A stretch of 64,000 nt of DNA from Membranipora membranacea (taxonomy: Eukaryota > Bryozoa > Gymnolaemata > Cheilostomatida > Membraniporidae). Below are positions 1 to 12,060 of the stretch, in pieces (position 1 is the stretch's first letter; each line of letters starts with the position of its first letter). A program made the position numbers and the translations under genes. The stretch lies in the NCBI GenBank assembly GCA_914767715.1, contig OU612071.1, positions 7,795,493 through 7,859,492 of the forward strand, in the 5' to 3' direction. The notes under the pieces were generated by a model that saw only the letters and a list, made by a program, of their open reading frames with translations, had not been told where the DNA came from and did no database searches.

Positions 1-966
1 ATTATCATCTCCTTGTTTGTACAAATATTTAAACCAGAGTTACTACCCCACCAATTTTACATACATATGGAAAGTCTTTTGTTCTGCTAAACATAATCCA
101 CAAGAAATTTAGAAGAATAGAAACAAAAGACAGTGGATATTCTAGTTTGTATCAACTGATTTGTCAGCAGTTTTGAATTTGACATGCTGTACTAAAATTA
201 AGTGTCGATGCTAATTCTATGTATCCAATTTGGCACTCAAATGATGCCACACCAACATATGGAAACATTGTGATTTTGAAATAGAATTCAATACTCTTTT
301 TTCTCTATCATACTTTTAAATTATTACTGGTATGTGGGGTAGAGTCAATAGTGTATTCGTCGGAAGGGCATTTAGGGGGCTTGACCCTACCAATTTTCAG
401 CGTGTCAATTTTGAAAATCGTCTTGAAACCTCTTTGACCTTTAATAACCAGGCGCCCAGAGGGGCCATTGTGAGATTGGTTGGGATTATGAATGGATTAG
501 GCTGGTTGATATGGTGTGAATTGCCAATTATTACATGTTTTCATGTTAAGATGTCATCAATGAGTTATAAACTGATATTTTTGACTATGGCCAGAAATGT
601 GATATTGCCGCTGTCTGAATCATTTTCAAGCAAGTCTCAATTTAAGATACCCGTCTAATGAAATAACACCCATGCATATTTTTTGTTGCAGCTAAGTCAA
701 AATCATCAAGCAGCTCATGATTGAGCTCCCTAATTCGATAAATTTTCCATGGACGGTTTCTGCAGCAAGCCGAGCGATAATTTTCCTTCCAAAATGGGCT
801 GGAACACATTAAACTACCTCTATTCCTCAGATAGTTCCTCAGTATCCTTCCCTGCGGGAAGACATTCCTGTACCCAGCCTGGTTTGCCTATACAACATCC
901 ATGGATACAGCCCTGGGTAGAACAGGTAGAGCAGTGCAATAGCCAATTACCATGATTTTTCCCTTG
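1..966. other. Left flank, no gene recognised
   Basis: AT-rich sequence without a convincing gene. The open frame at 332-658 has no splice or promoter context, no domain and no second copy in the window. This stretch is not repeated elsewhere in the window, so it looks like single-copy flank outside the duplicated blocks. Confidence 0.5.
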
Positions 967-1205
<239 letters not shown>

Positions 1206-1230
1206 CTGCTGCCACATTTGTGCTCAAGTT

Positions 1231-1376
1231 GCACAAACTGATCTTCAAAATCAGGGCATGAAATCTACACACCAGCTTATGACGTGTACAGTGTGCACTA
1301 GTAAGACGATAACTACGTCACCTGATGGGTAGATAATTAGTTTCATACCCTAATTTTGACGATCAGTTTGTGCAAA
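1231..1376. repeat. Inverted repeat at the edge of block X1
   Basis: Arms of about 35 bases at 1231-1264 and 1341-1376 are near-perfect reverse complements (GCACAAACTGATC facing GATCAGTTTGTGC). The second copy of block X near 24250 keeps the right arm but starts inside the left arm, so the duplication edge falls in this hairpin. Confidence 0.7.
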
Positions 1377-2087
1377 TTATTTGCTCATTAGGTGACAATG
1401 CTGAGCTTGCAGCCTCATTTTATTAGTTTTGAGCTACACAGAATTCTATAAGCATACATTTGGCTGTGTGGCAGCAGTGGTTTCAAAACATGTTTTTGCC
1501 TAGAATCTGAGCAAATAGCTATAGCCAACGTCACTAGGCACTGATTTTCTTCATCCTTGATTTTGGTACACCAATCTACACATATTTAAAATTAATACCA
1601 ATACAATGATGATGTGAAATAACCAGGGAGGGTGGGATATACCCTCCCCCACCCTTTCTGAAATATCAAATTCAACCAATTAAATATGAGTCCATAATTG
1701 CAAACAATTTGATATTGTCTTCTACAATATAGCTAGTCTACAGAAGCGAACTCTCACTGCAGGAGCCAACGGACGTTTTTGGCTATAACAGGATAATCTC
1801 ATTCATTGAACCCACCATACACAGACCATTTATAAGAGATTTTATCAAGTAACATTACATAGCACACTTTCATGTGTAAATACCTAGAGATAATAATCAG
1901 CCTTCACTCTATTGTTTCTTGGGGGATTAGGCTTCAGATCCATTGTAAACTCAATATCAATGAAACTATTTCAAAGAGACAGGAGACACCTATCCTTGTT
2001 TAGGTGAACAAACTCAGAGTAGTTTTCACAAGAAGATGTTTCAATAACAAACCCAGGTGAACTCACCAAGCGGGGTTTATTAAAAGG

Positions 2088-2340
2088 TTGATTAAAATGC
2101 GATGTCTTATCACTCGCCCATCCCGAGGCATGGGCGGCGAAATATTATTATTATTGCCTTATTGGCGAGGCCGCAATATCTGCGCCAATTTGCTCTCTGT
2201 TTGCAGGCAGGTCGGAGCACACCTGGGGGACCAACCAATCCCCAGTAGAAGATGGACTGCTGTGGGATTCGAGCCCACGACCTTCAACACTTGCGTGTTG
2301 AAGTCCGGCGCTCTAACCAACTGAGCCACCTCCTACTCCT
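2088..2340 (-). mobile_element. tRNA-derived SINE, copy in X1
   Basis: Read on the minus strand, a tRNA-like head starts near 2338. It has an A box (TGGCTCAGTTGG) and a B box (GGCTCGAATCC), the two parts of a Pol III internal promoter. The acceptor and anticodon stems do not pair properly, so this is not a functional tRNA. The body extends to about 2088. The copy at 25110-25345 is there by block duplication, not by separate insertion. Confidence 0.75.
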
Positions 2341-2344
2341 ATTA

Positions 2345-5117
2345 ATAATAATAACATTGGGCCTATTTGAAACGCTGGCAATTCACAGTACTCAAAACAT
2401 GTGAAAAATACGTAATCAAGTGTTTACAGCTGAGAAGAAATGTGTTTCCCTGATCTGACAAAAAACACTAGAGTCTAGAAGTTTTGAAAAATTACAACAT
2501 AATGCAGTGGAATTGCTGTGTGTGCCCCTGTACAATATAAAATGGTATGAGATAAAATGCTTGGATGCTGCTTGAATTTGCTACTCTTTGACAGGGATTT
2601 GCGAGATCTTGTTACTATTGTCATTGCTAATAGTGTTGCTTGATGTGTAAATTTGTTGTAAGGTTATGATCTGGGCAAGATACTGAAACTTGGTGGCCTG
2701 AAAGTGGAAGAGGCAAGCTCATAAGACTTTACAAATTATCTTATAGGTATTAAAAAAGAGCAGAGTGTACTGTGGTCACATTAATCCCCATTAATGTGTA
2801 CTGAAATGACTAAGGTAAAATATTGAATAAATCTGCCGGGCCCTGTTTTAGATTCCTAATATTCTCTGTCATGTGGAGGTTTCTATAATTACTGGTTTTT
2901 CTATCATACCTAAGTAATTTTTATATTCTGCTTTCACAATTAAATAAGGGTTCCATCTTCATTTTAGGAACAATAATCAAAGTCAGCATTCGATGCTCAT
3001 AATCTGTTATCATTTTAAGTGATGTAATGTTAGAAGACAAGACTACAGGGTCACATCAAATCTTCATTGTGATATTAATTTTATAACATTGTATTGTGCT
3101 GAGTGTGAGGCCTCTATACGATCCAATGCTTTTCATTGTTTCAACATTTGGTAAACAAAGGAATCCTTTATATGCTGTGCCTAGTTCTATACAAAAGAGG
3201 ATAAATGTACCATGTCAGCTTGCATCAAAAGTTTATATGAGAGAAATGAGAATAAATTTTAAGAAATGCTGCATTAAATAAAGGGAAATAGCGATAGAGT
3301 GACCCAAAATTCATAAATATTGATATGGTCACAATGTGGTTAGCAAAAAAATTTGAAACTCCTAGCATATGTAGAAGTGCATTTTAATTGAGTCATCTGG
3401 TTAAGAGATAATTTTTTGCCAATATTTCAGCACTTTTTATGAAATTAACGATTTTATGCATTCATTTCGTGGATTAAATGGTAAGTCAACCACCAAGCCT
3501 GGACAATAACTTTCAATCAATTTGTTATGGTTTCTGCATCAAATTTAAAAAATGTAGGGGGAGATAACGAGGAAACCATATAAGTCACTGCATGATAGGT
3601 CAATTAAAGTACAAAGCTAAAATTAAAGCCAAATTTGAAGCGACCTAGAGCTATTCTCATTCCAAACAGAGAAGTGAATTGAAGTCTGTAACCTATTAAT
3701 TGGTTACAAGGCCTGTGATTCTAATACAACTGCCGGTGTCACCTGATTGGACTTCCAGGCACTAAACAAAGTCCAACAACCTTGTTGGATGTCAAATCTC
3801 CAAAAATAAGTGAGATTATTCATAGATAACTATGCAATATATATTATATTAAACTACGAAACACAGGCTAATATTTATTATTGCCACAAGTTCATAAACC
3901 ACATACAGTTATCAAAAGCTTTGTGGTGCATGAGTATTGTCTCAAGCTTATAACAAGCTTTCTGCTAGCCAAATTTTGGGATACCTGCGGTTGATTGGCA
4001 GGAGCTGCCCTTTGAATGACTAAGGAGCCAACTTCTCCTCAGTTTAAGAGTGGTCAGACTTATAAACACTTCTAAGGGTTTCTCTAAACCTGGAAATGGA
4101 AGCCAGCTGTTTGTCTCTTGAAATTTTGCCAAGGTTAACTGACACAATCACTGACACTTACATCATCGAGATATTCATTCATAGAGTTTATAGAAGGAGC
4201 AAACAACTCCGAATTGAATACAAAAAGATAACTAAATTCAATAAATTACGTTTTGGAACTTGGAGTTATTCAGAGTAACTTCCTCTATTGTTCCTCACAC
4301 TTTGCTAATCCGTTCTAGTCAGAGTCAACAGTAACCTTTTGTTGTCATTTATAAATTAGGTGTGCATAACTTCCGATTCAGATATTTGACAAAAGTGCTA
4401 AATAGGTGAGACAAGTATAATTCACTGAGAAGCGTCTATGATTAAGAAGGTAAGGAATACGGGACATTCACAAACACAGGATCCAATTCAATGTGTAACA
4501 TCTTTTACAACTTATATCATCCATGATATGAGACTCAAAATAATCAGGGGAACTGCCTGAGCATACAAGCTTCAAGTACCAAATTTACAACTCGTCAAAA
4601 TAAGGGGGATATGATGTCATAAACATAAATGTATATGCCTACCCCTAGAACCTTTGGACTCATATAAATTCATCAAAATCGGATGAAACGAGTGATAAAC
4701 CAACATATGTCATGTAATTATAGGGATCAATGTAAAGGAAAGAATTGAAGAAGATTTAATGCAAAATTTGAGGTGGTTTCACTTTATGAGTTCCATATAG
4801 AAAAAGAAAAAGTTGAATGGTGGTCGTAACCCCTGATGTGACCTCACACAAGGACAAATCTCACCAGCATATATGGCATTACACAGCTTCTGATGGTCTA
4901 AGAGGGTCATTTTTTGGGGCTTGTTTTCAAGCTGATTAGCTGGAAAAACAGCTCTGTTAATTCAAATCATAATTTGATGGATGTTTTAAGGCCAAAATGT
5001 ATTGTATATTAGTGCACACCCACAAAAAGGCTGCTGGTTGCCCACAGCCAATCTAGAACTTTTCATCATCAGTAGTACCATGAAAAACGCATTGTTTGGT
5101 ATGCATATCAATTCACA
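2345..5117. other. Block X1 interior, no gene recognised
   Basis: About 2.8 kb of AT-rich sequence repeated at 25345-25762 and 32355-34730. Short open frames (3096-3281, 3965-4147, 4096-4278) lack splice context, domains and consistent conservation between the copies. I see no RNA gene or coding exon here. Confidence 0.5.
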
Positions 5118-5176
5118 TTTATTTGAGTTTTCTGAGTTCTGCCAGTTTTATTACAAGTCATAAAACATAATAATTA

Positions 5177-6031
5177 TTATTCTTGAATACAGGTTGTTTC
5201 GCATGTCGCGCCTGCCCCTTCATCTGTTTTACATGATGGTGCGCAAGCAGATACACATACTGTCTTCTGCAAGAGGAATATAAAGTCCGAGTAAAACATT
5301 GATATCTGTCAACGAGTATTGTTATTTATGGTTATGTCTGATTTAGTCCTTCCCTACAGGAAAGTACATATTGACCACTGTTCATGTCAAAGCAATCTCA
5401 TAGCAATGGACAAAAAACTACGTGTAATGGCACAACAAGATTGAAGGATCTACTCGATACCAAGGGTCTAGCTAGAAGTTTTTAGAGTTTATTATCCCCC
5501 CTGTGACAGATTGAAACTGATAAGTTGTTGACTAGACTACCTATGACCAATACTCTTTTGTGATAGATTCTGGCGTAAGTATAGCAACTGGGGGACTGCC
5601 AGTGGATCACCATTTTAATATTAATCTGTCGCAGGGGAGATAATATACTATATACCATTCTAAATCTTGGGATCTCACACTTGGAAATTGGGTATATCAT
5701 TAAATAATTTTCATGTACGATTTAATTTACTTTTTTGTCCAATGCTATGAGATTGCTTTGACATGAACAGTGGTTGATTTTTATGTCCCTAAACACTTTA
5801 ATACAAATAATACGAGCCAGCATTTATTATGTTGTTAGTTGTGTCATCAAATTTCAGAAATCATTCAATTACATAATATAGATAAACTATGTTCCAAATA
5901 CAGTAATCTGATTGTTATGGCTGAACTTGTCATCTATTACGGGGAAGTATATTGTATTGAATACTTACTGCTTCCGCAACTGCACCAAACAATAGCAGAA
6001 CGACTGCTGCAATAATCATGTTAGGTCTCAT
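5177..6031 (-). CDS. Secreted Cys-rich peptide gene M1, two coding exons, five-cysteine form
   Basis: Coding exons are 6031-5969 and 5266-5177 on the minus strand, joined in phase 0 (donor GTAAGT, acceptor TCTTGCAG). Exon one encodes a 21-residue signal peptide (MRPNMIIAA..., hydrophobic core, likely cleavage after AEA). Exon two encodes 29 residues with cysteines at mature positions 4, 8, 12, 22 and 26; the odd number leaves one free or suggests dimerisation. The mature peptide is slightly acidic, unlike most cationic antimicrobial peptides. A 5' non-coding exon ends at 6301 (donor GTAAGT). The poly(A) signal is at 5123-5118. The CX3C pairs recall helical-hairpin peptides, but no family is assigned. 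The gene faces gene A head-to-head, and M2 has identical coding exons. Confidence 0.82.
5371..5775. mobile_element. MITE in the intron of M1
   Basis: Terminal inverted repeats of about 35 bases start TTGACCACTGTTCATG and recur reversed near 5741-5775. The element sits between signal-peptide and mature-peptide exons. The same element is at the same relative place in M2, A, C, D and E and as a half copy in B, so it inserted before the gene family expanded. Confidence 0.7.
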
Positions 6032-6365
6032 CTTGTCGTTCCTTCAACAAATGAAGACAGTGAAGGTTTAACAACGCATGAAGCATTGAAATTGATCCAT
6101 TCGATCCCAATGAACAGTCAAGAGCGTATCATGAGAGCCGGTATCCAGAAAAAAACAGTCTTTCTTGCACTGGTTGAACACAAGTTAAAACTAATAGCTT
6201 AAATTTTAAAGTTTCGAGTAACACAATATCAATTGTCATTGTCCGTACACATTTGAAAACAACAAATACAAAGAAATAAAACAAATCGTAGCTCACTTAC
6301 CTCGATTATGTGCTGATTCACGTAAACAGATGAAGAGTTTATGCTTATCTTCATTATGATGTCTA

Positions 6366-6373
6366 CTTTTATA
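6366..6373 (-). promoter_or_regulatory. TATA box of M1
   Basis: TATAAAAG on the minus strand. Transcription would be expected to start about 30 bases downstream, near 6343, giving a 5' non-coding exon of about 40 bases that ends at the 6301 donor. Confidence 0.75.
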
Positions 6374-6443
6374 GCCGTGTCAATTGCATATTCCAGGTCT
6401 AAAGTATCAAATACAAGTTTCTGATAGGGTGCCTAAATAAATG

Positions 6444-6461
6444 ACACCTGCGGTCAGGTGT
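6444..6461 (-). promoter_or_regulatory. E-box palindrome upstream of M1
   Basis: ACACCTG-CGGT-CAGGTGT: two CACCTG/CAGGTG E-boxes facing each other with a 4-base spacer, about 70 bases upstream of the TATA box. The same palindrome is in the promoters of A, C, D, E and M2, and in half-degenerate form in B. Such E-boxes bind bHLH or Snail/ZEB zinc-finger factors; which factor acts here is unknown. Confidence 0.55.
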
Positions 6462-6884
6462 CAGGCGATAAAAATATGGTAATGATTTGGTTTTATGGAA
6501 GCCGGATGCCAACAAGTTTTTCAGGAACTTGATGGTAACCAAGCATGTGAGATGTCACAGCCTAGTAGTTGGATATAAGCGTTGTCCTAAATATATATTT
6601 GAATTTTGCTAATTCTGGAACTGGAAGTGACTAGGAAATGATTAATAACATTATTGGCAATTGCTTATTTAGTGACAGACGGATCCTTCTTAAAGTTAAA
6701 CAGACCCGCAGCAGATGCAGAATAATTCCCCTCGCCTATGATTATATTGTATCGATCTGTATAAATTATGTAAATATCAATCTTACTGTACAGATATTAG
6801 TCCCAGATACTGCCACTAAGAGCCCCTGCGTGCAACTGTAAATTATCGTTATATTTTACTTTTATTATAAGCCTTCAATTCAGA

Positions 6885-6975
6885 GCAGTGCAATGGATAG
6901 AGCCTGGGTCTTTCAATGAGCTGGTTTCCTGCTTGAAACCAAACATATCAGGGCATCAGAAAGTTAAACTGACAC
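6885..6975 (+). repeat. tRNA-Arg-like SINE fragment (plus orientation group)
   Basis: A tRNA-like segment with a D-arm resembling tRNA-Arg (GCAATGGATAGAGC) and a degenerate B box (GCTTGATTCC-like). Further plus-orientation copies start near 36496, 41795, 50276 and 60350. The stems are decayed, so these are SINE relics rather than tRNA genes. Confidence 0.5.
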
Positions 6976-7558
6976 GCAACAGATGCAGAATATTTCGCCT
7001 CGCCTATGATTATATTGTATCGATCTGTAGAAAGTCGTTGTCTTGCACAGTTGATCATTGCGTGAGCTTCCTACAAACCCCTGCCCAATATCTGCAAAGT
7101 GTTGCTTGTTCTGTAATGGTAGAAGGCAAGGGCAGATTGTTCCATGTTGTGTCAAGACACACTTAGTGTACCTTTTATAGCAAAATTGGTATGTTATATC
7201 TATCAGGACCTCAAATATCAACTGTTGTCCGCAAACGGTATTTTATCAGGTCCCAAACAAAAGAAACATCATTGTAACCTGGTAAACCTGATTATCTTCA
7301 TAGTGGGACAATGCCATTGAAGCATTCATCAGGTAAGCAATCTGACCCTTTTAGAATGATCTCAAATTGCTAGGCCCTACGAAATAGAAGAGGAAATATA
7401 CCTCATCAAACTATCGAACTTTTATCTTTCCTGCAACTGGAACCGACTAGGAAAAATGCACATGCATGCACAAGTCAACACATCCCCCTAGTAACCAATC
7501 CGTGTCATAAAGTATACTTTGTTATGGCACAGCCATTCAAAGGCTTATAAACTCATGT

Positions 7559-7800
7559 TTAACTTTTGTCTCGATACTCTGTGCTGAGAAACCTCAATGT
7601 GTATTGTGTTATTGCTGGTATCAGTACAGAACTATGGTATGGATCATGACGGGGCACAGGAGCATTTAAGGACGGATGCTCTTTCTGACACCCTGATATG
7701 TTTGGAATCAAGCAGGGAACCTCCTTATTGAAAGACCCATGCTCTATCCATTGCACCGCTCTGATCGGAAGGCTTATAATAAAAGTTAAATTTAACCATA
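7559..7800 (-). repeat. tRNA-Arg-like SINE (minus orientation group)
   Basis: Same tRNA-like head as the plus-orientation group, followed by a body that reads as a 65-codon open frame in several copies. Other minus-orientation copies are near 11531-11750, 18496-18705, 37170-37390, 47879-48100 and 56437-56660. Plus-orientation copies of the body occur at 17225-17400, 47109-47280 and 55667-55840. The frame is kept only by copy similarity; I do not regard it as a gene. Confidence 0.5.
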
Positions 7801-8260
7801 ATTTACAGTTGCATACAGGGGCTCTTAGTGGCAGTATCTGGGACTGATATCTGTACAGTAAGATTGATATTTACATGGTTTCAGGGTATTTCAAAAATAT
7901 AGATTCCAGGTCTATTAATGGAAATATTATTTTGTCTCTGGCTACAGCTGAATGGCACATATATCAATCCTCATTATTTTATGTCAGATGTCTGGATATT
8001 TTCAACCTAATGTGGGCCAACTTTATGACACGGATTGGTTACTAGGGGGATGTGTTGACTTGTGCATGCATGTGCATGTTTCCTAGTCACTTCCAGTTGC
8101 AGAAATAGCAAAACAGAACTCAAATATATATTTAAGAAAACGCTTTTATCCAACTACTGGGCTGTGACATCTCACATGCTTGGTTGCCATCAAATTCCTG
8201 TAAAACTTGGTGGCATCCGGCTTCCATAAAACCAAGCCATTACCATAATTTTATCGCCTG

Positions 8261-8278
8261 ACACCTGACTGCAGGTGT
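8261..8278 (+). promoter_or_regulatory. E-box palindrome upstream of gene A
   Basis: ACACCTG-ACTG-CAGGTGT, 71 bases upstream of the TATA box of gene A. It differs from the M1 version only in the 4-base spacer. Confidence 0.55.
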
Positions 8279-8348
8279 CATCTATTTAGGCACCCTATCA
8301 GAAACTTGTATTTGATACTTTAGACCTGGAATATGCAATTGACTTGAC

Positions 8349-8356
8349 TATAAAAG
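8349..8356 (+). promoter_or_regulatory. TATA box of gene A
   Basis: TATAAAAG. The expected start is near 8380; the 5' non-coding exon ends at 8421 before GTAAGT. An ATG at 8368 lies only 19 bases after the start of the TATA box, so it is probably not in the transcript. Confidence 0.75.
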
Positions 8357-8687
8357 TGGACATCATAATGAAGATAAGCATAAACTCTTCATCTGTTTAC
8401 GTGAATCAGCAGATAATCGAGGTAAGTGAGCTACGATTTGTTATAATTCTTTGTATTTGTTGTTTTAAAATGTGTACGGACAATGACAATTGATATTGTG
8501 TTGTTCGAAACTCTAAAATTTAAGCTATTCATTTTAACTTGTGTTCAACCATTGCAAGAAAGACTTTTTTCTGGATACCAGTGCTCATAATACACTCTTG
8601 ACTGTTCACTGGGATCGTGTGGATCAATTTTAATGCTTTATGCGTTGTTAAACCTTCACTGTTTTCATTTGTTGAAGGAAAGACAAG

Positions 8688-10270
8688 ATGAGACCTAACA
8701 TGATTATTGCAGCAGTCGTTCTGCTAATGTTTGGTGCAGTTGCGAAAGCAGTAAGTATTCAATATAACATACTTCCCCATAATAGATGACAAGTTCAACC
8801 ATAACAATCAGATTACTGTTTTGGAACATAGTTTATCTATTATGTAATTGAATGATTTCTGAAATTTGATGACACAACTAACAACACAATAAATGCTGGC
8901 TCGTATTATTTTTATTAAAGTGCATTTTGACCCCTGTTCATGTCAAAGCAATCTCCTAGCATTTAAAAAAAAGTAAATTAAATTATAGATAAAAATTATT
9001 GAATGATATACCCAATTTCCAAGTGTGAGATCCCAGGATTTAGAATGGTCTATAACATATTATCTCCCCTGCGAACAGGTTAATATTAAAATGATGATCC
9101 ACTGGCAGTCCTCCAGTTGCTATACTTACACCAGAATCTATCACAAAAGATTATTGGTCATAGGTAGTCTAGTCAACAACTTATCGGTGTCAATCTGTCA
9201 CAAGAGGATAAAAAACTCTAAAAACTTCTAGCTAGACCCATGCTATCGAGTAGATTCTTCAATTTTGTTGTGCCATTAGTGCCAACTTAGTTTTTTGTCC
9301 ATCGCTCTGAGATTGCTTTGACATGAACAGTGGTCAATATGTACTTTCCTGTATGGCAGGATTAACTCAGACATAATCATTTGTTTCAATAATACCCTTT
9401 CCTTCACAAGTTGTTAACAATTGCTTTTGCTCATTGTTTCAAGGTTTTTTGTTGCAGTCAAATTCTTGCATTTTTATCACCTGACTATTTTGGTTGAAAT
9501 TTCTGACTCACTCTCTAAATCAAAATTCAAATAACAATATGCCTCACTTTGAATAATTTACATGTTACCTTACTAGCAATCACTGCAAACCTTTTAAGGA
9601 CAGATGATTTGATTTACTAATAATTATATTTATTGATACCCCTATAGATAAGATGTTTTATCACAAGGTTGTTCATCTTATTCCTAATTCTCCCTGAACA
9701 ATTTGCCAACCGCTCATTCTACAAAGCCTATCAAATGTCTGTACATAGAATTCAATTTTATATAAGAAATGTTGCAAAGTGATGAGGCGACCGCCTTTCA
9801 GACTCAGTTTGAACATTGTTCATATCATAAAGATTATCAGTGAGGAGATATACGTTGTTTTTATAGTATCTCAGTCATAAATAGACATTTATGTCTTAAG
9901 TGCGATCTTCATCTGGCGCCGTAAAATGTTATAACATGCTTTTGTAAGGAATTTGTGCATACTGATATTGTTTTATGATTTTTTTAGGACCAATAAAAAG
10001 ACTTATTTTCTATTGAAAATTAGCTTCCAATAATGAAGATTGATGAAAACAATGTCGATAATGATACTTGGTTGTACACATCAAGTATCTGCCTCAATTG
10101 CTCTTGTCCCTAATCCATAAATAACAATACTCGTTGGCAGATATCAATGTTTTACTCGGACTCTATTTCTCTTGCAGGAGAAAGTATGTGCATCTGCTTG
10201 CTCACCATCGGTCAAAACAGATGATGGAGAGGTGAAAGTGAATTGCAGCATAACTTGTGTAGTCACATAA
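8688..10270 (+). CDS. Secreted Cys-rich peptide gene A, four-cysteine form
   Basis: Coding exons are 8688-8750 and 10178-10270, phase 0 (GTAAGT donor, CTCTTGCAG acceptor). The product is 51 residues: a 21-residue signal peptide ending AKA and a 30-residue mature peptide with cysteines at 4, 8, 23 and 27 (CX3C-X14-CX3C), net charge about -1. The upstream acceptor is at 8677, so the start ATG lies ten bases into its exon. The poly(A) signal is at 10324-10329. The CX3C/CX3C spacing is that of two helices held by two disulfides in helical-hairpin peptides; that fold is inference. It pairs head-to-head with M1 across about 2 kb. A neurotoxin-like, defence or signalling peptide are all possible. 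Confidence 0.85.
8927..9337. mobile_element. MITE in the intron of gene A
   Basis: Terminal inverted repeats at 8927-8961 and 9303-9337. Equivalent elements are at 38543-38953 (C), 49259-49668 (D) and 57827-58224 (E). In gene B only the left part remains, from about 19850, because a deletion removed the right end. Confidence 0.7.
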
Positions 10271-10329
10271 TAATTCTTTTGTTTTATGACTTGTAATGAA
10301 ACTAACAGAACTCAGAAAACTTAAATAAA

Positions 10330-12060
10330 CGTGAATTTATATGCGTACCAAACAATACGTTTTTGATGGTACTACTGATGATGAAAAGTTCCAGATTGGC
10401 TGTGGACAACCAGTAGCCTTTTTGTGGGTGTGTCCTAATATACAATTGTGGCCTTAAAACGCCCATCAAATTATGATTTGAATTACCAAAGCTGTTTTTC
10501 CAGTTAGTCAGCTTTAAAACAAGCCCCAAAAAATTACCCTCTTAGACCATCAAAAGTTTGGGTTCACATAAGAGCATCTGTCCTTAGCAGCACAGAGTAT
10601 CGAGATAAACGATAAACATGAGTTTATAAGCCTTTCAATGGCTGTGTCGTAACAAAGTCAACGAGTATGTTTCAAATTTGGCTCAAATATATATGATTAT
10701 TTAAAGTGATTGTTACAAAATGGAGAATTGGAAGCCTGAAACCGGGTGTTTGGTGCAGGATAACCAATATCTGCACTATTTCCATGATTATGAAAAGAAG
10801 GAAAAGAAACTATGAACAAAGGTTTTAGTGTACCTTTATTGCAAACTTGGTATGTTATATCTATAAACACCTCAAAAATCAACTGTTTTCTGCAAATGGT
10901 ACTTTAATCAGGTCCCAAACAAAAGGGGCATGATATGTTATTACCATCATTTAACCTGGTTAACCTGGTTATCTTCATAGTGGGACAATGCCATTGAAGC
11001 ATGCATCAGGTAAGCAATCTGACCCTTTTAGAATGATCTCAAATTACTGGGCCCTACGAAATAGAAGAGGGAATACACCTCACCGGGGGTAGACATTTAA
11101 GAATAGGGGTCTTTACTCAATGCTTGTTTCTTATTGTAAATTGCTCCTGTGACAGTTTACAATAGGGTAAAGTTTCACAGAGCTGTTTTCGTTTGAGGGA
11201 ACCCCTTTCAATACTACACTGTATTTGAGAGATGACAACATTTACTGCCAATATTAACAAGTGACACGTATATCAATCATCATTATCCTGTGTCAGAGGG
11301 CAAAACGTTCTTAAATCAGTACATTGGCAACCACACAAAATGCCACAGCTCTGTAGAAGGATATTGTTATTGTTAATAATAAATATCAAACTCTTATCTT
11401 TCCTGCAACTGGAACCGACTAGGAAACATGCACATGCATGCACAAGTCAACACATCCCCCTAGTAACCAATCCGTGTCATAAAGTGTACTTTGTTATGAC
11501 ACAGCCATTCAAAGGCTTATAAACTCATGTTTAACTTTTGTCTCGATACTCTGTGCTGAGAAATATCAATGTGTAATGTGTTATTGCTGGTATCAGTACC
11601 GAACTATGGTATGGATCATGACGGGGCACAGGAGCATTTAAGGATAGATGCTCTTTCTGACACCCTGATATGTTTGGAATCAAGCAGGGAACCTCCTTAT
11701 TGAAAGACCCATGCTCTATCCATTGCACCGCTCTGATCGGAAGGCTTATAATAAAAGTTAATTTATAACCATAATTTACAGTTGCATACAGGGGCTCTTA
11801 GTGGCAGTATCTGGGACTAATATCTTTACAGTAAGATTGATATTTACATGGTTTCAGGGTATTTCATTATTACATTCCAGGTCTATTAATGGAAATATTA
11901 TTTTGTCCTTGGCAGCAACTGAATGGCACTTATATCAATCCTCATTATTTTATGTCAGATGTCTGGATATTTTAAAACTAATGTGGGCCCACTTTATGAC
12001 ACGGATTGGTTACTAGGGGGATGTGTTGACTTGTGCATGCATGTGCATGTTTCCTAGTCG
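10330..12060. other. 3' flank of gene A, repeats only
   Basis: Sequence shared with 39960-41110 and 59220-60060. It contains SINE relics and no supported gene. Open frames here change between copies. Confidence 0.5.

Larger units (their letters stand above)
1256..6640. repeat. Duplicated block X, copy 1 (X1)
   Basis: Matches 24244-25762 plus 32355-36250 base for base with scattered differences. The right part (about 4340-6640) is almost identical to 33960-36250; the left part differs a little more. Contents: a tRNA-derived SINE near 2090-2340, about 2.8 kb without recognised genes (2345-5117), and peptide gene M1 at the right end. X1 carries the empty site of the transposon found in X2, at about 2760-2780. 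Confidence 0.92.

Noticed and set aside
2256-2333. Possible functional tRNA gene
   Set aside because: A and B boxes are present but acceptor and anticodon stems do not pair; it is the head of a SINE.
5177-6031. Cationic antimicrobial peptide of a known family
   Set aside because: The mature peptide is slightly acidic, and its cysteine pattern does not match defensin or mytilin-type families I can identify.
7559-7756. A 65-codon frame repeated in many places
   Set aside because: It is the body of a SINE-like repeat, occurs in both orientations, and its end points vary between copies.
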